40,084 bases of DNA from Roseomonas sp. Lineage in GTDB: Bacteria; Pseudomonadota; Alphaproteobacteria; Acetobacterales; Acetobacteraceae. Positions 15,442 to 23,035 of this stretch are shown in pieces (positions within the stretch are counted from its first letter, which is position 1; each line of letters opens with the position of its first letter). The notes under the pieces were generated by a model that did not search any database, was not told the DNA's origin, and saw nothing but the letters and a program-made list of their open reading frames with translations. A program made the position numbers and the translations under genes. The stretch covers positions 1 to 40,084 of the forward strand of contig JADCFQ010000046.1 of assembly GCA_020249435.1 (NCBI GenBank). The letters are read 5' to 3'.

Positions 15442-17154
15442 ATGACGGATATCGTAATCCGTGGCGGCGTTGTGGTGGATGGCACAGGGGCTGCGCCGCG
15501 CGAAGCGGATGTCGCCATGGCCGGCGGGCGCATCACCGCCATTGGTAATGTACCGGAACGCGGGACCACGGAAATTGATGCGCGCGGCAAGCTGGTGACA
15601 CCTGGCTTTGTTGACATCCACACGCATTATGACGGGCAGGCGGTTTGGGATTCGCATTTGGCACCTTCCGCCTGGCATGGCGTGACGACTGCCGTCATGG
15701 GCAATTGCGGCGTTGGCTTCGCGCCCTGCCGTGCCGCGGATCGCGACAAGCTGATCGAATTGATGGAAGGCGTGGAAGACATTCCAGGTCCCATTTTGCA
15801 TGAGGGGCTGAATTGGTCCTGGGAAAGCTTCCCCGAATATCTGGATGCCTTGGCCACCCGCCCGCGCGATATGGATATTTGCGCGCTGCTGCCACATGGC
15901 GCGGTGCGCGTGCATGTCATGGGCGAACGCGCGCTCAATTTGGAAAACGCCAATCAGGCCGATATCGCCGCCATGCGCGCCATCACCGCCGATGCGGTGC
16001 TCGCCGGAGCCTTTGGTGTTTCCACATCACGCACCATCAGCCACAAGACCTTGAAGGGCGACCCGACACCGACCTTGCGCGCGCAGGAAGATGAACTGCG
16101 CGGTCTGGCGCAGGGCTTGCGCGATGGTGGCGGCGGCTTGCTGGAATTGGTGTCCGATTGGAATACACCTGACCCCGCCACCGAATTCGCCATGGTGCGG
16201 CGCGTGGTGGAAGCGACGGGGCAGCCTGTCGTGTTTTCACTGACGGCGCGGCATGACCGCACGGAAGCCTGGAAGGAAGTGCTGGCCCTTTCCGATGGCG
16301 CCGCAGCGGCAGGGCTGCCGATCCGCCCGGTATTTCCGCCTCGGCCGATTGGCATTCTGCTGGGGCTGGAAGGCAGCCAGAATCCGTTTTCCGGTTGCGC
16401 AAGCTATAAGGAAATCGCGCATCTGCCCGCCGCTGATCGTGCCGCCGCCATGGCGGAACCAAGCCGGCGCGCGCGCATCCTTTCGGAAGATCGCATTTCG
16501 GGCAGCAATTTTCCGCTGATCTCCAGGCTTGCGTTTGAACGCATGTTTCCCTTTGGCGATCCGCCGGATTACGCGCCGCCGGCTTCGGCATCCATCGCCG
16601 CCATGGCCGCGCGGGAAGGGCGCCGTGCGGAAGAAGTCGCTTACGATTTGCTGATCGCCGATGGCGGGCGTGGCTTCATCTTCGCGCCACTCACGAATTT
16701 CGCCGATTACACACTTTCAGCGAGCGCGGAGTGTCTCCGCCATCCAAATGCCATTGCCGGGCTTTCCGATGGTGGCGCGCACGTCGGCTTCATCTCGGAC
16801 GGGTCCTTCCCGACCTTCCTGCTTGCCTATTGGGCGCGGGATGCGAAGGAAGCGGTGTTTCCCGTTCAGGACATGATCCGCCGCCTGACTTCGGACACGG
16901 CGCGTGCGGCGGGCTTGCATGATCGCGGCATTTTGCGTGCTGGCATGAAGGCTGATCTGAATGTGATTGATTTCGCCGCGCTGAAACTGCAAGCGCCGCG
17001 CATGGTGCGTGACTTGCCGGCGGGCGGACGGCGCTTGCTGCAAAAGGCCGATGGTTATGTCGCGACCATTGTGAATGGTGCGGTGACCTATCGTGAAGGT
17101 GTCGCGACCGGCGCGTTGCCGGGGCGGTTGTTGCGGGCGGGGAGGGTGGCTTGA
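15442..17154 (+). CDS. N-acyl-D-amino-acid deacylase family amidohydrolase
   Basis: This is a 570-aa member of the D-aminoacylase (amidohydrolase 3) family, which removes acyl groups from N-acyl-D-amino acids. The metal motif GFVDIHTHYDGQ gives H60 and H62. The family's bridging Cys is in VMGNCGVGFAPC (C89), and the catalytic Asp is in GLSDGGAHVGF near the C-terminus, followed by GILRAGMKADLNVID. The start is fixed by a perfect AGGAGG (15429-15434) seven bases before ATG 15442; the in-frame TTG 15436 is too close. It is longer than D-aminoacylase itself (about 480 aa), as in the broad uncharacterised branch of the family. A beta-lactamase-fold hydrolase lies 2.6 kb downstream. Confidence 0.9.
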   Translation: MTDIVIRGGVVVDGTGAAPREADVAMAGGRITAIGNVPERGTTEIDARGKLVTPGFVDIHTHYDGQAVWDSHLAPSAWHGVTTAVMGNCGVGFAPCRAADRDKLIELMEGVEDIPGPILHEGLNWSWESFPEYLDALATRPRDMDICALLPHGAVRVHVMGERALNLENANQADIAAMRAITADAVLAGAFGVSTSRTISHKTLKGDPTPTLRAQEDELRGLAQGLRDGGGGLLELVSDWNTPDPATEFAMVRRVVEATGQPVVFSLTARHDRTEAWKEVLALSDGAAAAGLPIRPVFPPRPIGILLGLEGSQNPFSGCASYKEIAHLPAADRAAAMAEPSRRARILSEDRISGSNFPLISRLAFERMFPFGDPPDYAPPASASIAAMAAREGRRAEEVAYDLLIADGGRGFIFAPLTNFADYTLSASAECLRHPNAIAGLSDGGAHVGFISDGSFPTFLLAYWARDAKEAVFPVQDMIRRLTSDTARAAGLHDRGILRAGMKADLNVIDFAALKLQAPRMVRDLPAGGRRLLQKADGYVATIVNGAVTYREGVATGALPGRLLRAGRVA

Positions 17155-17198
17155 AAACCGCGCCTGACTTTCCCCCGCAGCGCATCTGTTCGGGTAGC

Positions 17199-17624
17199 CT
17201 ATAATTCTGCCTGCATCGCAGCGGCGATTACCGCCATATCCGCATCGCTCACCGCCAAGATGCCAAAGCGAAGCGGAAAGCCCCAGGCAGAACCTTGGGA
17301 CGCCGTGAATTCAAGCTTTCCCAGTAAGGGGCGGATATCTGCTTTTTCGCTCACCAGCCAATCAACATTGCGCCGCCAGGGCTGAAATCCGCCGCCCATA
17401 TCGAAGCAATATGGTTCCGTATCACGAATGATGCCGATGGCGGTGAAGGCTTGGAGGGGGTGGCGCCCGCGGAACGCCTCGGTCGGCGAATAGTAGGCGA
17501 CATGCTGCCCGGGGCGCATGCGGCGGAGCGGCGCTGCCTTGCCATGGCACACCTGCATGAAGCCGCCCGCCACGCCCGAAGCGACATGATCAGCACAGGC
17601 AACCGCAATCCAACCGCCCTTCAT
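17199..17624 (-). CDS. EVE domain-containing protein
   Basis: This 141-aa small soluble protein has a PUA-like EVE fold. The opening [12 protein letters not shown], the [20 protein letters not shown] turn, the [10 protein letters not shown] strand and the [16 protein letters not shown] block fit the family. EVE domains bind modified bases or nucleotides. The start is ATG 17624, overlapping the VOC stop (ATGA); the longer frame to 17735 only shadows that gene. Coupling to a VOC gene under a WYL regulator suggests a small regulated unit, but the role is unknown. Confidence 0.85.
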   Translation of the reverse strand: MKGGWIAVACADHVASGVAGGFMQVCHGKAAPLRRMRPGQHVAYYSPTEAFRGRHPLQAFTAIGIIRDTEPYCFDMGGGFQPWRRNVDWLVSEKADIRPLLGKLEFTASQGSAWGFPLRFGILAVSDADMAVIAAAMQAEL

Positions 17625-17983
17625 GGTTCGGCGAATACGCGCAGCCGATGCCCATCGGGGTCCTGCGCGAGAAAGCTGAAGCCAAAATCCAGCCGTGCTG
17701 GCGCAGATATGATGTCCAGGCCATGCGCCACCCAATCCGCATGTAGCCGAATGACCTCTGCGGCATCCGCGACCTGAAATGACAACTCAGAGCCCCCGGC
17801 CGCCCCGGCAGGGGGCTGAACTGCCGAGCGCAGCCATAAGCCCAGCATCATGCCGCTTTGCAGCGCGAAAAGCGCGAAACCCGGCGATGCCTCAACCGGC
17901 GGGCGACCCAGTAGTTTTGTGTAGAAGTCGGTGCTTGCCGAAACATCCGTCACATAAAGCACGGTGAAATTGGGTTCAGGCAT
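17621..17983 (-). CDS. VOC family protein (glyoxalase/bleomycin-resistance fold)
   Basis: This 120-aa protein has the paired beta-alpha-beta-beta-beta modules of the vicinal oxygen chelate fold. It begins [23 protein letters not shown] and ends with the metal-site strand [15 protein letters not shown]. The start ATG 17983 has AGGAGG six bases upstream, which rules out the longer frame from 18025. VOC proteins include lyases, dioxygenases and antibiotic-binding proteins; this one cannot be placed. It lies just downstream of a WYL regulator gene on the same strand, with a perfect inverted repeat between them. Confidence 0.9.
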   Translation of the reverse strand: MPEPNFTVLYVTDVSASTDFYTKLLGRPPVEASPGFALFALQSGMMLGLWLRSAVQPPAGAAGGSELSFQVADAAEVIRLHADWVAHGLDIISAPARLDFGFSFLAQDPDGHRLRVFAEP

Positions 17984-18024
17984 CGGATTCCTCCTGTGAA
18001 GGAGATCGAACCTAATCCCTGGCA

Positions 18025-18041
18025 CTGACAGATTTTGTCAG
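18025..18041. promoter_or_regulatory. Perfect inverted repeat, probable WYL-regulator operator
   Basis: CTGACA (18025-18030) and TGTCAG (18036-18041) flank a five-base GATTT centre, so the half-sites are one helical turn apart. The site lies in the 64-bp gap between the WYL regulator stop and the VOC start, 42 bases upstream of the latter, overlapping where its promoter should be. Confidence 0.6.
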
Positions 18042-18047
18042 CAGTCT

Positions 18048-18731
18048 TCACAGGGGCCCTTTGCACTCAATTTCGTGCCATTGCTTCTGCAGCATCTGGC
18101 GCCGATGCGGATAGCGCTGCCCGGTTTCCGTCAGGCCAGTGATGCGATCAGCCCTAAAATGGCGGAAATCTTCGCGCAATTCACACCAGGCCGCGAGCAG
18201 CCGTACCTGATCGAAATAGACCAGGCCAAAGGGCCAAACGCCCCGCTCTGTTTCCTGCCCCTTCTCATCCCGATAGCGCAGCACAAGCCTATGGCCGGCG
18301 CGGATGGCGCGCCGCAGCACCGGCAGCAAATCATTGACCGATTGATCTGTGGGCGGCACCAGAAGCGAGGATTCTTCAAGCGCGCTGCGTGCCGAAGCGG
18401 GCAAGACACCTGCGATTTTTGCCAGCGCCACACGAGAGGCATCCGCCAATACCTCATCACCCTGTTGCGCTACCCAACGCAAACCAAGTGCTAGCGCTTC
18501 AATCTCCTCTTCCTGGAACATCAGGGGCGGCAACAGAAATCCAGGGCGCAACACATACCCAATGCCCGCCTCGCCGGAGATTTCAGCGCCTTGTCCCTGC
18601 AGGGTCGCGATATCGCGATACAAACTGCGCAGGCTGATGCCGAGTTCCGCCGCCAGCGCCGCGCCGCTCACCGGCCGCCGATACTGCCGCAAAAGCTGCA
18701 GCAATTCGAGCAGACGTGCGGCGCGCGACAA
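18048..18731 (-). CDS. YafY-type WYL-domain transcriptional regulator
   Basis: This 227-aa DNA-binding regulator has an N-terminal winged helix (about 1-60; ARLLELLQLLRQYRRPVSGA, then ISLRSLYRDIATLQGQGAEI). This is the HTH_11 fold. A linker and a WYL domain (about 130-210) follow, with the RLVLRYRDEKGQ strand and VWPFGLVYFDQVRLLAAWCE block. The WYL triad is represented by the YFDQ segment rather than a literal W-Y-L. It starts four bases after the preceding gene's stop and lies upstream of VOC and EVE genes, which it likely controls through the inverted repeat at 18025-18041. The ligand is unknown. Confidence 0.9.
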   Translation of the reverse strand: MSRAARLLELLQLLRQYRRPVSGAALAAELGISLRSLYRDIATLQGQGAEISGEAGIGYVLRPGFLLPPLMFQEEEIEALALGLRWVAQQGDEVLADASRVALAKIAGVLPASARSALEESSLLVPPTDQSVNDLLPVLRRAIRAGHRLVLRYRDEKGQETERGVWPFGLVYFDQVRLLAAWCELREDFRHFRADRITGLTETGQRYPHRRQMLQKQWHEIECKGPL

Positions 18732-18734
18732 GCC

Positions 18735-19661
18735 TTACTTCCCCCGCGCTTCCAGCAGCCGCACCAAAGCCGCATCACGCCACGCCGCCAGATCACGCGT
18801 GGACGCCCCCTTGGTGCCTTCCGCAACACCTTCGGCCAATACGCGCTGCAAATCCTGATCCACGCTGGGATGGCCCAGATCATCCCACCAGCTTGTCACC
18901 GCCGGCAGCAAATGGTGCATGAAATGCGCCATGCCGCCTTCCCCGCCCGCCAAATGGAAGGTGGTGTGCGGGCCCATCAGCGCCCAGCGCAGCCCAGGGC
19001 CTTCGCTGATCGCGGCATCCACATCGGCAACACTCGCAACCCCTTCCGCCACCAGATGCACCGCTTCGCGCCAGAGCGCCGCCTGCAAGCGGTTCGCCAA
19101 ATGGCCGGGTACTTCCTTCTTGATTTCGATTGGGTATTTGCCGATGGCGCGATAGAATTCCATCGCTGCCTGCACGGCCTCAGCGCTGCCCTTGGCGCCA
19201 CCCACAACCTCCACCAAGGGAATCAGATGCGGTGGGTTGAAGGGGTGGCCGATCACCACGCGTTCGGCATGCGTGCATTGTTCCGACAGGCGGCTGGCGA
19301 GCAGCCCGGAGGTGGAGGACGCAATCACCACATCCGCCGGCAGCGCAGCATCAATCCGCGCGAGCAAGGGCTGCTTCACCTCCAAGCGCTCCGGCGCGCT
19401 TTCCTGCACGAAATCCGCCCCGGCCACCGCCGCCACCGGGTCCGCTTCAAAGCGCCAGGCATTGGGGTTGGCATCTGCCTTGCCGCCAAGGCGCATCAGG
19501 ATCGGCCAGGCGGCCTCCACCATCCGGCGGATCAAATCCGGCGCGCCCGGGGAAGGGTCGCTTGCCGTCACACTCAGGCCACGGCTCAGGAAATACGCCG
19601 CCCAGGAAGCGCCAATGGTGCCCGCGCCAATTACCGCGACATGCTTGATATTCTGCCTCAT
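18735..19661 (-). CDS. 3-hydroxyacyl-CoA dehydrogenase family protein (carnitine 3-dehydrogenase-like)
   Basis: This is a 308-aa NAD-dependent oxidoreductase. The Rossmann motif VAVIGAGTIGASWAAYF is at 8-24. Next come FVQESAPERLEVKQPLLARI, the ASSTSGLLASRL serine segment and the catalytic IGHPFNPPHLIPLVEVVGG motif. The helical C-terminal domain begins VPGHLANRLQAALWREAVHLV. The ESAPE and GLRWALMGPH features are shared by L-carnitine dehydrogenases and related single-domain 3-hydroxyacyl-CoA dehydrogenases; substrate is undecided. The start is ATG 19661 with AGGAGG eight bases upstream; the frame open to 20414 is a shadow of the opposite gene. It faces the serine hydrolase gene across 99 bp. 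Confidence 0.9.
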   Translation of the reverse strand: MRQNIKHVAVIGAGTIGASWAAYFLSRGLSVTASDPSPGAPDLIRRMVEAAWPILMRLGGKADANPNAWRFEADPVAAVAGADFVQESAPERLEVKQPLLARIDAALPADVVIASSTSGLLASRLSEQCTHAERVVIGHPFNPPHLIPLVEVVGGAKGSAEAVQAAMEFYRAIGKYPIEIKKEVPGHLANRLQAALWREAVHLVAEGVASVADVDAAISEGPGLRWALMGPHTTFHLAGGEGGMAHFMHHLLPAVTSWWDDLGHPSVDQDLQRVLAEGVAEGTKGASTRDLAAWRDAALVRLLEARGK

Positions 19662-19760
19662 GCTTCGATCCTCCTTGAATGGCGCCAGCCTAACCGGAAA
19701 AGCCGCGCCCTGGCCATGCTGCCCGGCAAGGGTTAGCGTTAATGGATAAGGAGAACGCCC

Positions 19761-20603
19761 ATGCAAGAATTGATCGCGCGCATGAATGCGGTCTGTGACG
19801 CAGAGCCCTTCACCACAAGCTGGTATGTGAAGGATCTGGCAACCGGCCAGGAAGCGGATCGTGATGGTGATCTGGTTCTGCCATCCGCCAGCACGCGCAA
19901 GACCTCCATCCTTATGCATGCGCTTTCGCGTGTGCATGCGGGTGCGCTCCGGCTTGATGAGCCCTGCACCATTGAAGCGCGGCTGCAGGAAGGGGTGGAT
20001 AGCGGCACCTATCAATACATGACGCCAGGCTGTGTCATTCCTTTGCGCGATGCTTTCGTGAATATGATTATCACCAGCGACAATGTCTGCACGCAGCTTG
20101 TGTTGGAAAGGCTGGATCGTGATGCACTGAATGCCTGGTGCGAGCGGATTGGCATGAAGGGCACGACGCATCGGGTGAATTTCCCGCCACCGGGCCTTGC
20201 GTGGGATCATCCGATTGAAGCGGTCGCCAGCACCACCGCGCATGATCAGGGCATTCTGCTGGATAGGATGCTGCAGGGCGCGGCTGATGCCGGTGCGGCG
20301 GCGGAACTCGGTGCCAGCAGGGGACTTTGCCAGCTTGGGCTTGATATCCTGTCCTGGCAAAGGCTGCGCAATCTTATTCCCTCCATGCTGCCAGGCAAGA
20401 CCAAGGTTGCGCATAAAACCGGGCGCGGGCCGCGCGGGCGGATGGATGCCGGCATTGTCTATCGTGGCGCGACACCGCGTTTCATCATCAGTGTCTTTAC
20501 GGATCGGGTGCCGGAGACCTTGCCGGATGGCATGCCGGGCTTTACCGCTGCCTTCGCCACCGCTGGGCGGCTGACACGTTTATGTTGGGATGCAATGCCA
20601 TGA
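19761..20603 (+). CDS. Serine hydrolase with class A beta-lactamase fold, no signal peptide
   Basis: This 280-aa protein has all three penicillin-recognising motifs: S44-T-R-K47, S106-D-N108 and K219-T-G221 (in VAHKTGRG). There is no N-terminal signal peptide, so it should be cytoplasmic. I also find no clear ExxLN omega-loop motif, the deacylating Glu of true beta-lactamases. It is therefore more likely an amidase or esterase of the family than a resistance enzyme. AAGGAG precedes the ATG. Its TGA overlaps the ATG of the hydratase gene, making it the first gene of a four-gene coupled operon. The nearby D-aminoacylase-like enzyme suggests amide-bond catabolism, but that is inference. Confidence 0.85.
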   Translation: MQELIARMNAVCDAEPFTTSWYVKDLATGQEADRDGDLVLPSASTRKTSILMHALSRVHAGALRLDEPCTIEARLQEGVDSGTYQYMTPGCVIPLRDAFVNMIITSDNVCTQLVLERLDRDALNAWCERIGMKGTTHRVNFPPPGLAWDHPIEAVASTTAHDQGILLDRMLQGAADAGAAAELGASRGLCQLGLDILSWQRLRNLIPSMLPGKTKVAHKTGRGPRGRMDAGIVYRGATPRFIISVFTDRVPETLPDGMPGFTAAFATAGRLTRLCWDAMP

Positions 20604-21469
20604 CCGATGCTGAATTTGATGCGGCGATTGCCGCGCTTGCCCCTTGGGTAGGGCGGACGCGTATTGTGGAAGATGAAATCGGCCTGTCATCGGCGCGCCG
20701 CATTGCCGGCATGTTGGATATGGACCCTGCCAGCATCACGCAGGGCATGGCGCTGCCGCCGCATTGGTTCAGCATGTTCTTTCCCGATATCGCCAAGCAA
20801 AGCGATATCGGTCCGGATGGCCACCCGAATAAGGGCGTGTTCCTGCCGCCCATTCCGCTGCCGCGCCGCATGGGGGCGGGGCGGCGTGTGACGATCAATG
20901 GCAATCTGATTGTTGGTGAACCTGCGATCAAAAAGGCCGAGGTCGCGGCCATTATTCCAAAGCATGGCCGCACGGGCCGCATGGCGGTGCTGACCATGCG
21001 CCACACCATCGAAAGCCGCGGCCAGGTCATTGCCATTGAGGAATTTGACGCGATGTATCGCGAAGCGACGCCTCCGGGTCAGAAAACCACCGCAACGCCG
21101 CCGGTGCCGGCGCCAGAGGGTGCCGCCTGGTCGGATAAGGTCTTGCTGTCTTCGCCATTGGTGTTTCGCTATTCCTCGGTCACCTGGAATGCGCATCGCA
21201 TCCATTACGATGCTGATTATGCACGTGATGAGGAAGGCTATCAGGCAACCGTGCAGAATGGTGGCCTGACCATGCAGTTGATTCTGGATGCCGCGTTGAA
21301 GCGCGCAACCGGGCGGTTGGTTGGCTTCACGGCACGCCTCGCGCGGCCGCTTTGGGTGGGGGATACTGTCACGCTCTGCGGTGCCTCGCAGGCGGATGGC
21401 AAGATGGAATGCTGGGCGGCGGATAAGGATGGCTATCTCTGCGCCAAGCTGGAAGCGGCGTTCGTCTGA
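20600..21469 (+). CDS. MaoC/HTD2-type acyl-CoA hydratase (itaconyl/mesaconyl-CoA hydratase-like)
   Basis: This 289-aa double hot-dog protein has an N-terminal FAS1-like dehydratase half (about 1-145) with IGLSSARRIAGMLDMDP and LPPHWFSMFFPD. Its C-terminal MaoC half contains FRYSSVTWNAHRIHYDADYA (Asn-Ala-His catalytic loop) and then VQNGGLTMQLILD. Proteins of this layout include mesaconyl-C4-CoA hydratase and itaconyl-CoA hydratase. The next gene is a CitE-like lyase, the usual partner that splits the resulting 3-methylmalyl- or citramalyl-CoA. It overlaps both neighbours (ATGA upstream, TGATG downstream). A dedicated CoA-transferase is not in the window, so the substrate remains open. Confidence 0.85.
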   Translation: MTDAEFDAAIAALAPWVGRTRIVEDEIGLSSARRIAGMLDMDPASITQGMALPPHWFSMFFPDIAKQSDIGPDGHPNKGVFLPPIPLPRRMGAGRRVTINGNLIVGEPAIKKAEVAAIIPKHGRTGRMAVLTMRHTIESRGQVIAIEEFDAMYREATPPGQKTTATPPVPAPEGAAWSDKVLLSSPLVFRYSSVTWNAHRIHYDADYARDEEGYQATVQNGGLTMQLILDAALKRATGRLVGFTARLARPLWVGDTVTLCGASQADGKMECWAADKDGYLCAKLEAAFV

Positions 21470-22338
21470 TGCCGACATCGAACCCGAATAGCTGGCGATC
21501 CTTGCTGTTCATCCCGGCGGTGGCGGAGCGCTTCGTCGCCAAGGCGCATACGCGCGGCGCGGATGTGATCATTCTTGATCTGGAAGATTCCATACCGCCC
21601 AGTGAGAAAGACGCTGCGCGCGCGGCGCTGCCCGCTGCGGCCAAGACCATTGCCGCGCATGGGCAGGAAATTTGCGTGCGCATCAATCGGCCCTTGGAAT
21701 TGGCCGTGCCGGATATCGCGACGGCGATCATGCCGGAAGTGTCATCGCTGATGCTGCCCAAGGTGATGGGGCCGGAACATATCAGGCTTTTGTCGGAAGT
21801 GGTGGCAGCGCGGGAGGCAGCGCTTGGCATGCGGATTGGCCATACGCGCTTCATCGGCGTGGTGGAAACGCCCGATGCGCTGCCCGCTTTGCATGCGATT
21901 GCCATGGCTGATCCGCGCATGGCGGCACTCGGCGTCGGTTCGGAAGATCTCTCGACCGAATTGGAAGCGGTGCCGGGCGCTGACTCGCTTTATGTCTATG
22001 GCATGATGGCGGTGGCGGCAGCGCGTGCGGCGCGTATCCTGCCGCTGGGCTCCATCGGTGTCTTCGCGGATTTTTCCGATCTTGATGCCTATCGCGCGTC
22101 GCTCCGGCGGTCACGCGCGCTGGGCTTCGGTTGTGCTGCCTGCATCCATCCCGCGCAAGTGTCCGTGGTGAATGAGGAATACGGGCCAGCACCGGCGGAA
22201 GTGGAGCGCGCGCGCCGGCTGATTGCGGCCTTTGACGTGGCCTTGGCGGAAGGCAAGGGCGCGGTCGCTTTTGAAGGTGCGATGATTGACCTTCCCGTGG
22301 TAGAACGCGCGAGGCGGCTATTGGGAAGGGCTCGTTGA
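21469..22338 (+). CDS. HpcH/HpaI-CitE family CoA-ester lyase (malyl/citramalyl-CoA lyase-like)
   Basis: This 289-aa Mg-dependent lyase should cleave a hydroxyacyl-CoA by retro-aldol or Claisen chemistry. Family motifs are present: WRSLLFIPAVAERFVAKA, VIILDLEDSIPPSEK (Mg and substrate residues), EICVRINRP, LMLPKVMGPEH, GVVETPDALPAL with the metal Glu, and FGCAACIHPAQV near the end. It begins inside the hydratase stop (TGATG). Paired with the hydratase, it could finish degradation of itaconate, mesaconate or a related C5 acid to acetyl-CoA plus pyruvate or glyoxylate. Specificity for (R)/(S)-citramalyl versus methylmalyl-CoA cannot be read. Confidence 0.9.
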   Translation: MPTSNPNSWRSLLFIPAVAERFVAKAHTRGADVIILDLEDSIPPSEKDAARAALPAAAKTIAAHGQEICVRINRPLELAVPDIATAIMPEVSSLMLPKVMGPEHIRLLSEVVAAREAALGMRIGHTRFIGVVETPDALPALHAIAMADPRMAALGVGSEDLSTELEAVPGADSLYVYGMMAVAAARAARILPLGSIGVFADFSDLDAYRASLRRSRALGFGCAACIHPAQVSVVNEEYGPAPAEVERARRLIAAFDVALAEGKGAVAFEGAMIDLPVVERARRLLGRAR

Positions 22339-23030
22339 TGCTGAAATGGCCACGCCGTGGTGTGCTTTTCGCGCCAGCGCTAATCAGTGCTGCGGCGCAG
22401 GCGCAAGCCGCACCCGAAGTGGATTTGCTGCTGGTGCTGGCAATGGATGCGTCTGGCTCCATTGATGCGGATGAGTTTCGCCTGCAACGCGAAGGCATTG
22501 CCGAAGCCATCATTCACCCTGCGGTGCTTGCCGCCATCGCAGCCAATCCGCGCCGTGCCATCGCGATTGCGATGACGGAATGGGGCAGCCCTGGAGGTGC
22601 GGCGCTGGTGGTGGATTGGCATCGCGTGGGCGATGCGGCCTCGGCCCAGGTTTTTTCCAATGCCGTATTGGCCGCGCCACGATCACGGCAAAGCTACAAC
22701 GCGATTGGGGATGCGATCAGCCATGCGGCGGCCTTAATTGCCGCGGCACCTTTCCGCGCGAATGAGCGCGTGATTGATGTGGCCGGTGATGGGCCGGATA
22801 TGCGTTCCAACATCCTCGCGCCCGATGCGCGGGATGCAGCGGTGGCGCAGGGCATCACCATCAATGGTCTCGCCATTGAAATCGCGCCGGTGACGCGCGG
22901 CAATGAACCGCTGCATGTGCATTATGAACGCAACGTGATGGGCGGGCCTGGCGCCTTTGTAATGGTCGCTGAAACGCGGCGCGATTTCGCCCGCGCCATG
23001 CGCGCCAAGATGCTGCGGGAAATTGCTTAA
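22338..23030 (+). CDS. DUF1194 family secreted vWA-like protein
   Basis: This 230-aa protein has a signal peptide (RRGVLFAPALISAAAQAQA, about residues 7-25) and a von Willebrand A-like domain. The MIDAS-type motif MDASGSID sits on the first strand, and a second metal-loop candidate, DVAGDGPDMRSN, lies in the middle, as in DUF1194. The function of the family is not known. ATG 22338 overlaps the lyase TGA (TGATG) with GGGAAGGG upstream, so it is coupled to the CoA-ester operon even though it should be exported. It ends five bases before the convergent carboxypeptidase gene. Confidence 0.85.
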   Translation: MLKWPRRGVLFAPALISAAAQAQAAPEVDLLLVLAMDASGSIDADEFRLQREGIAEAIIHPAVLAAIAANPRRAIAIAMTEWGSPGGAALVVDWHRVGDAASAQVFSNAVLAAPRSRQSYNAIGDAISHAAALIAAAPFRANERVIDVAGDGPDMRSNILAPDARDAAVAQGITINGLAIEIAPVTRGNEPLHVHYERNVMGGPGAFVMVAETRRDFARAMRAKMLREIA

Positions 23031-23035
23031 AACGG

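Noticed and set aside
19662-20414. N-terminal extension of the hydroxyacyl-CoA dehydrogenase
   Set aside because: It is antisense to the serine hydrolase, and AGGAGG precedes ATG 19661, where the Rossmann fold begins.
19761-20603. Beta-lactam resistance gene
   Set aside because: No signal peptide and no clear deacylating Glu in the omega loop; the operon context is acyl-CoA metabolism.
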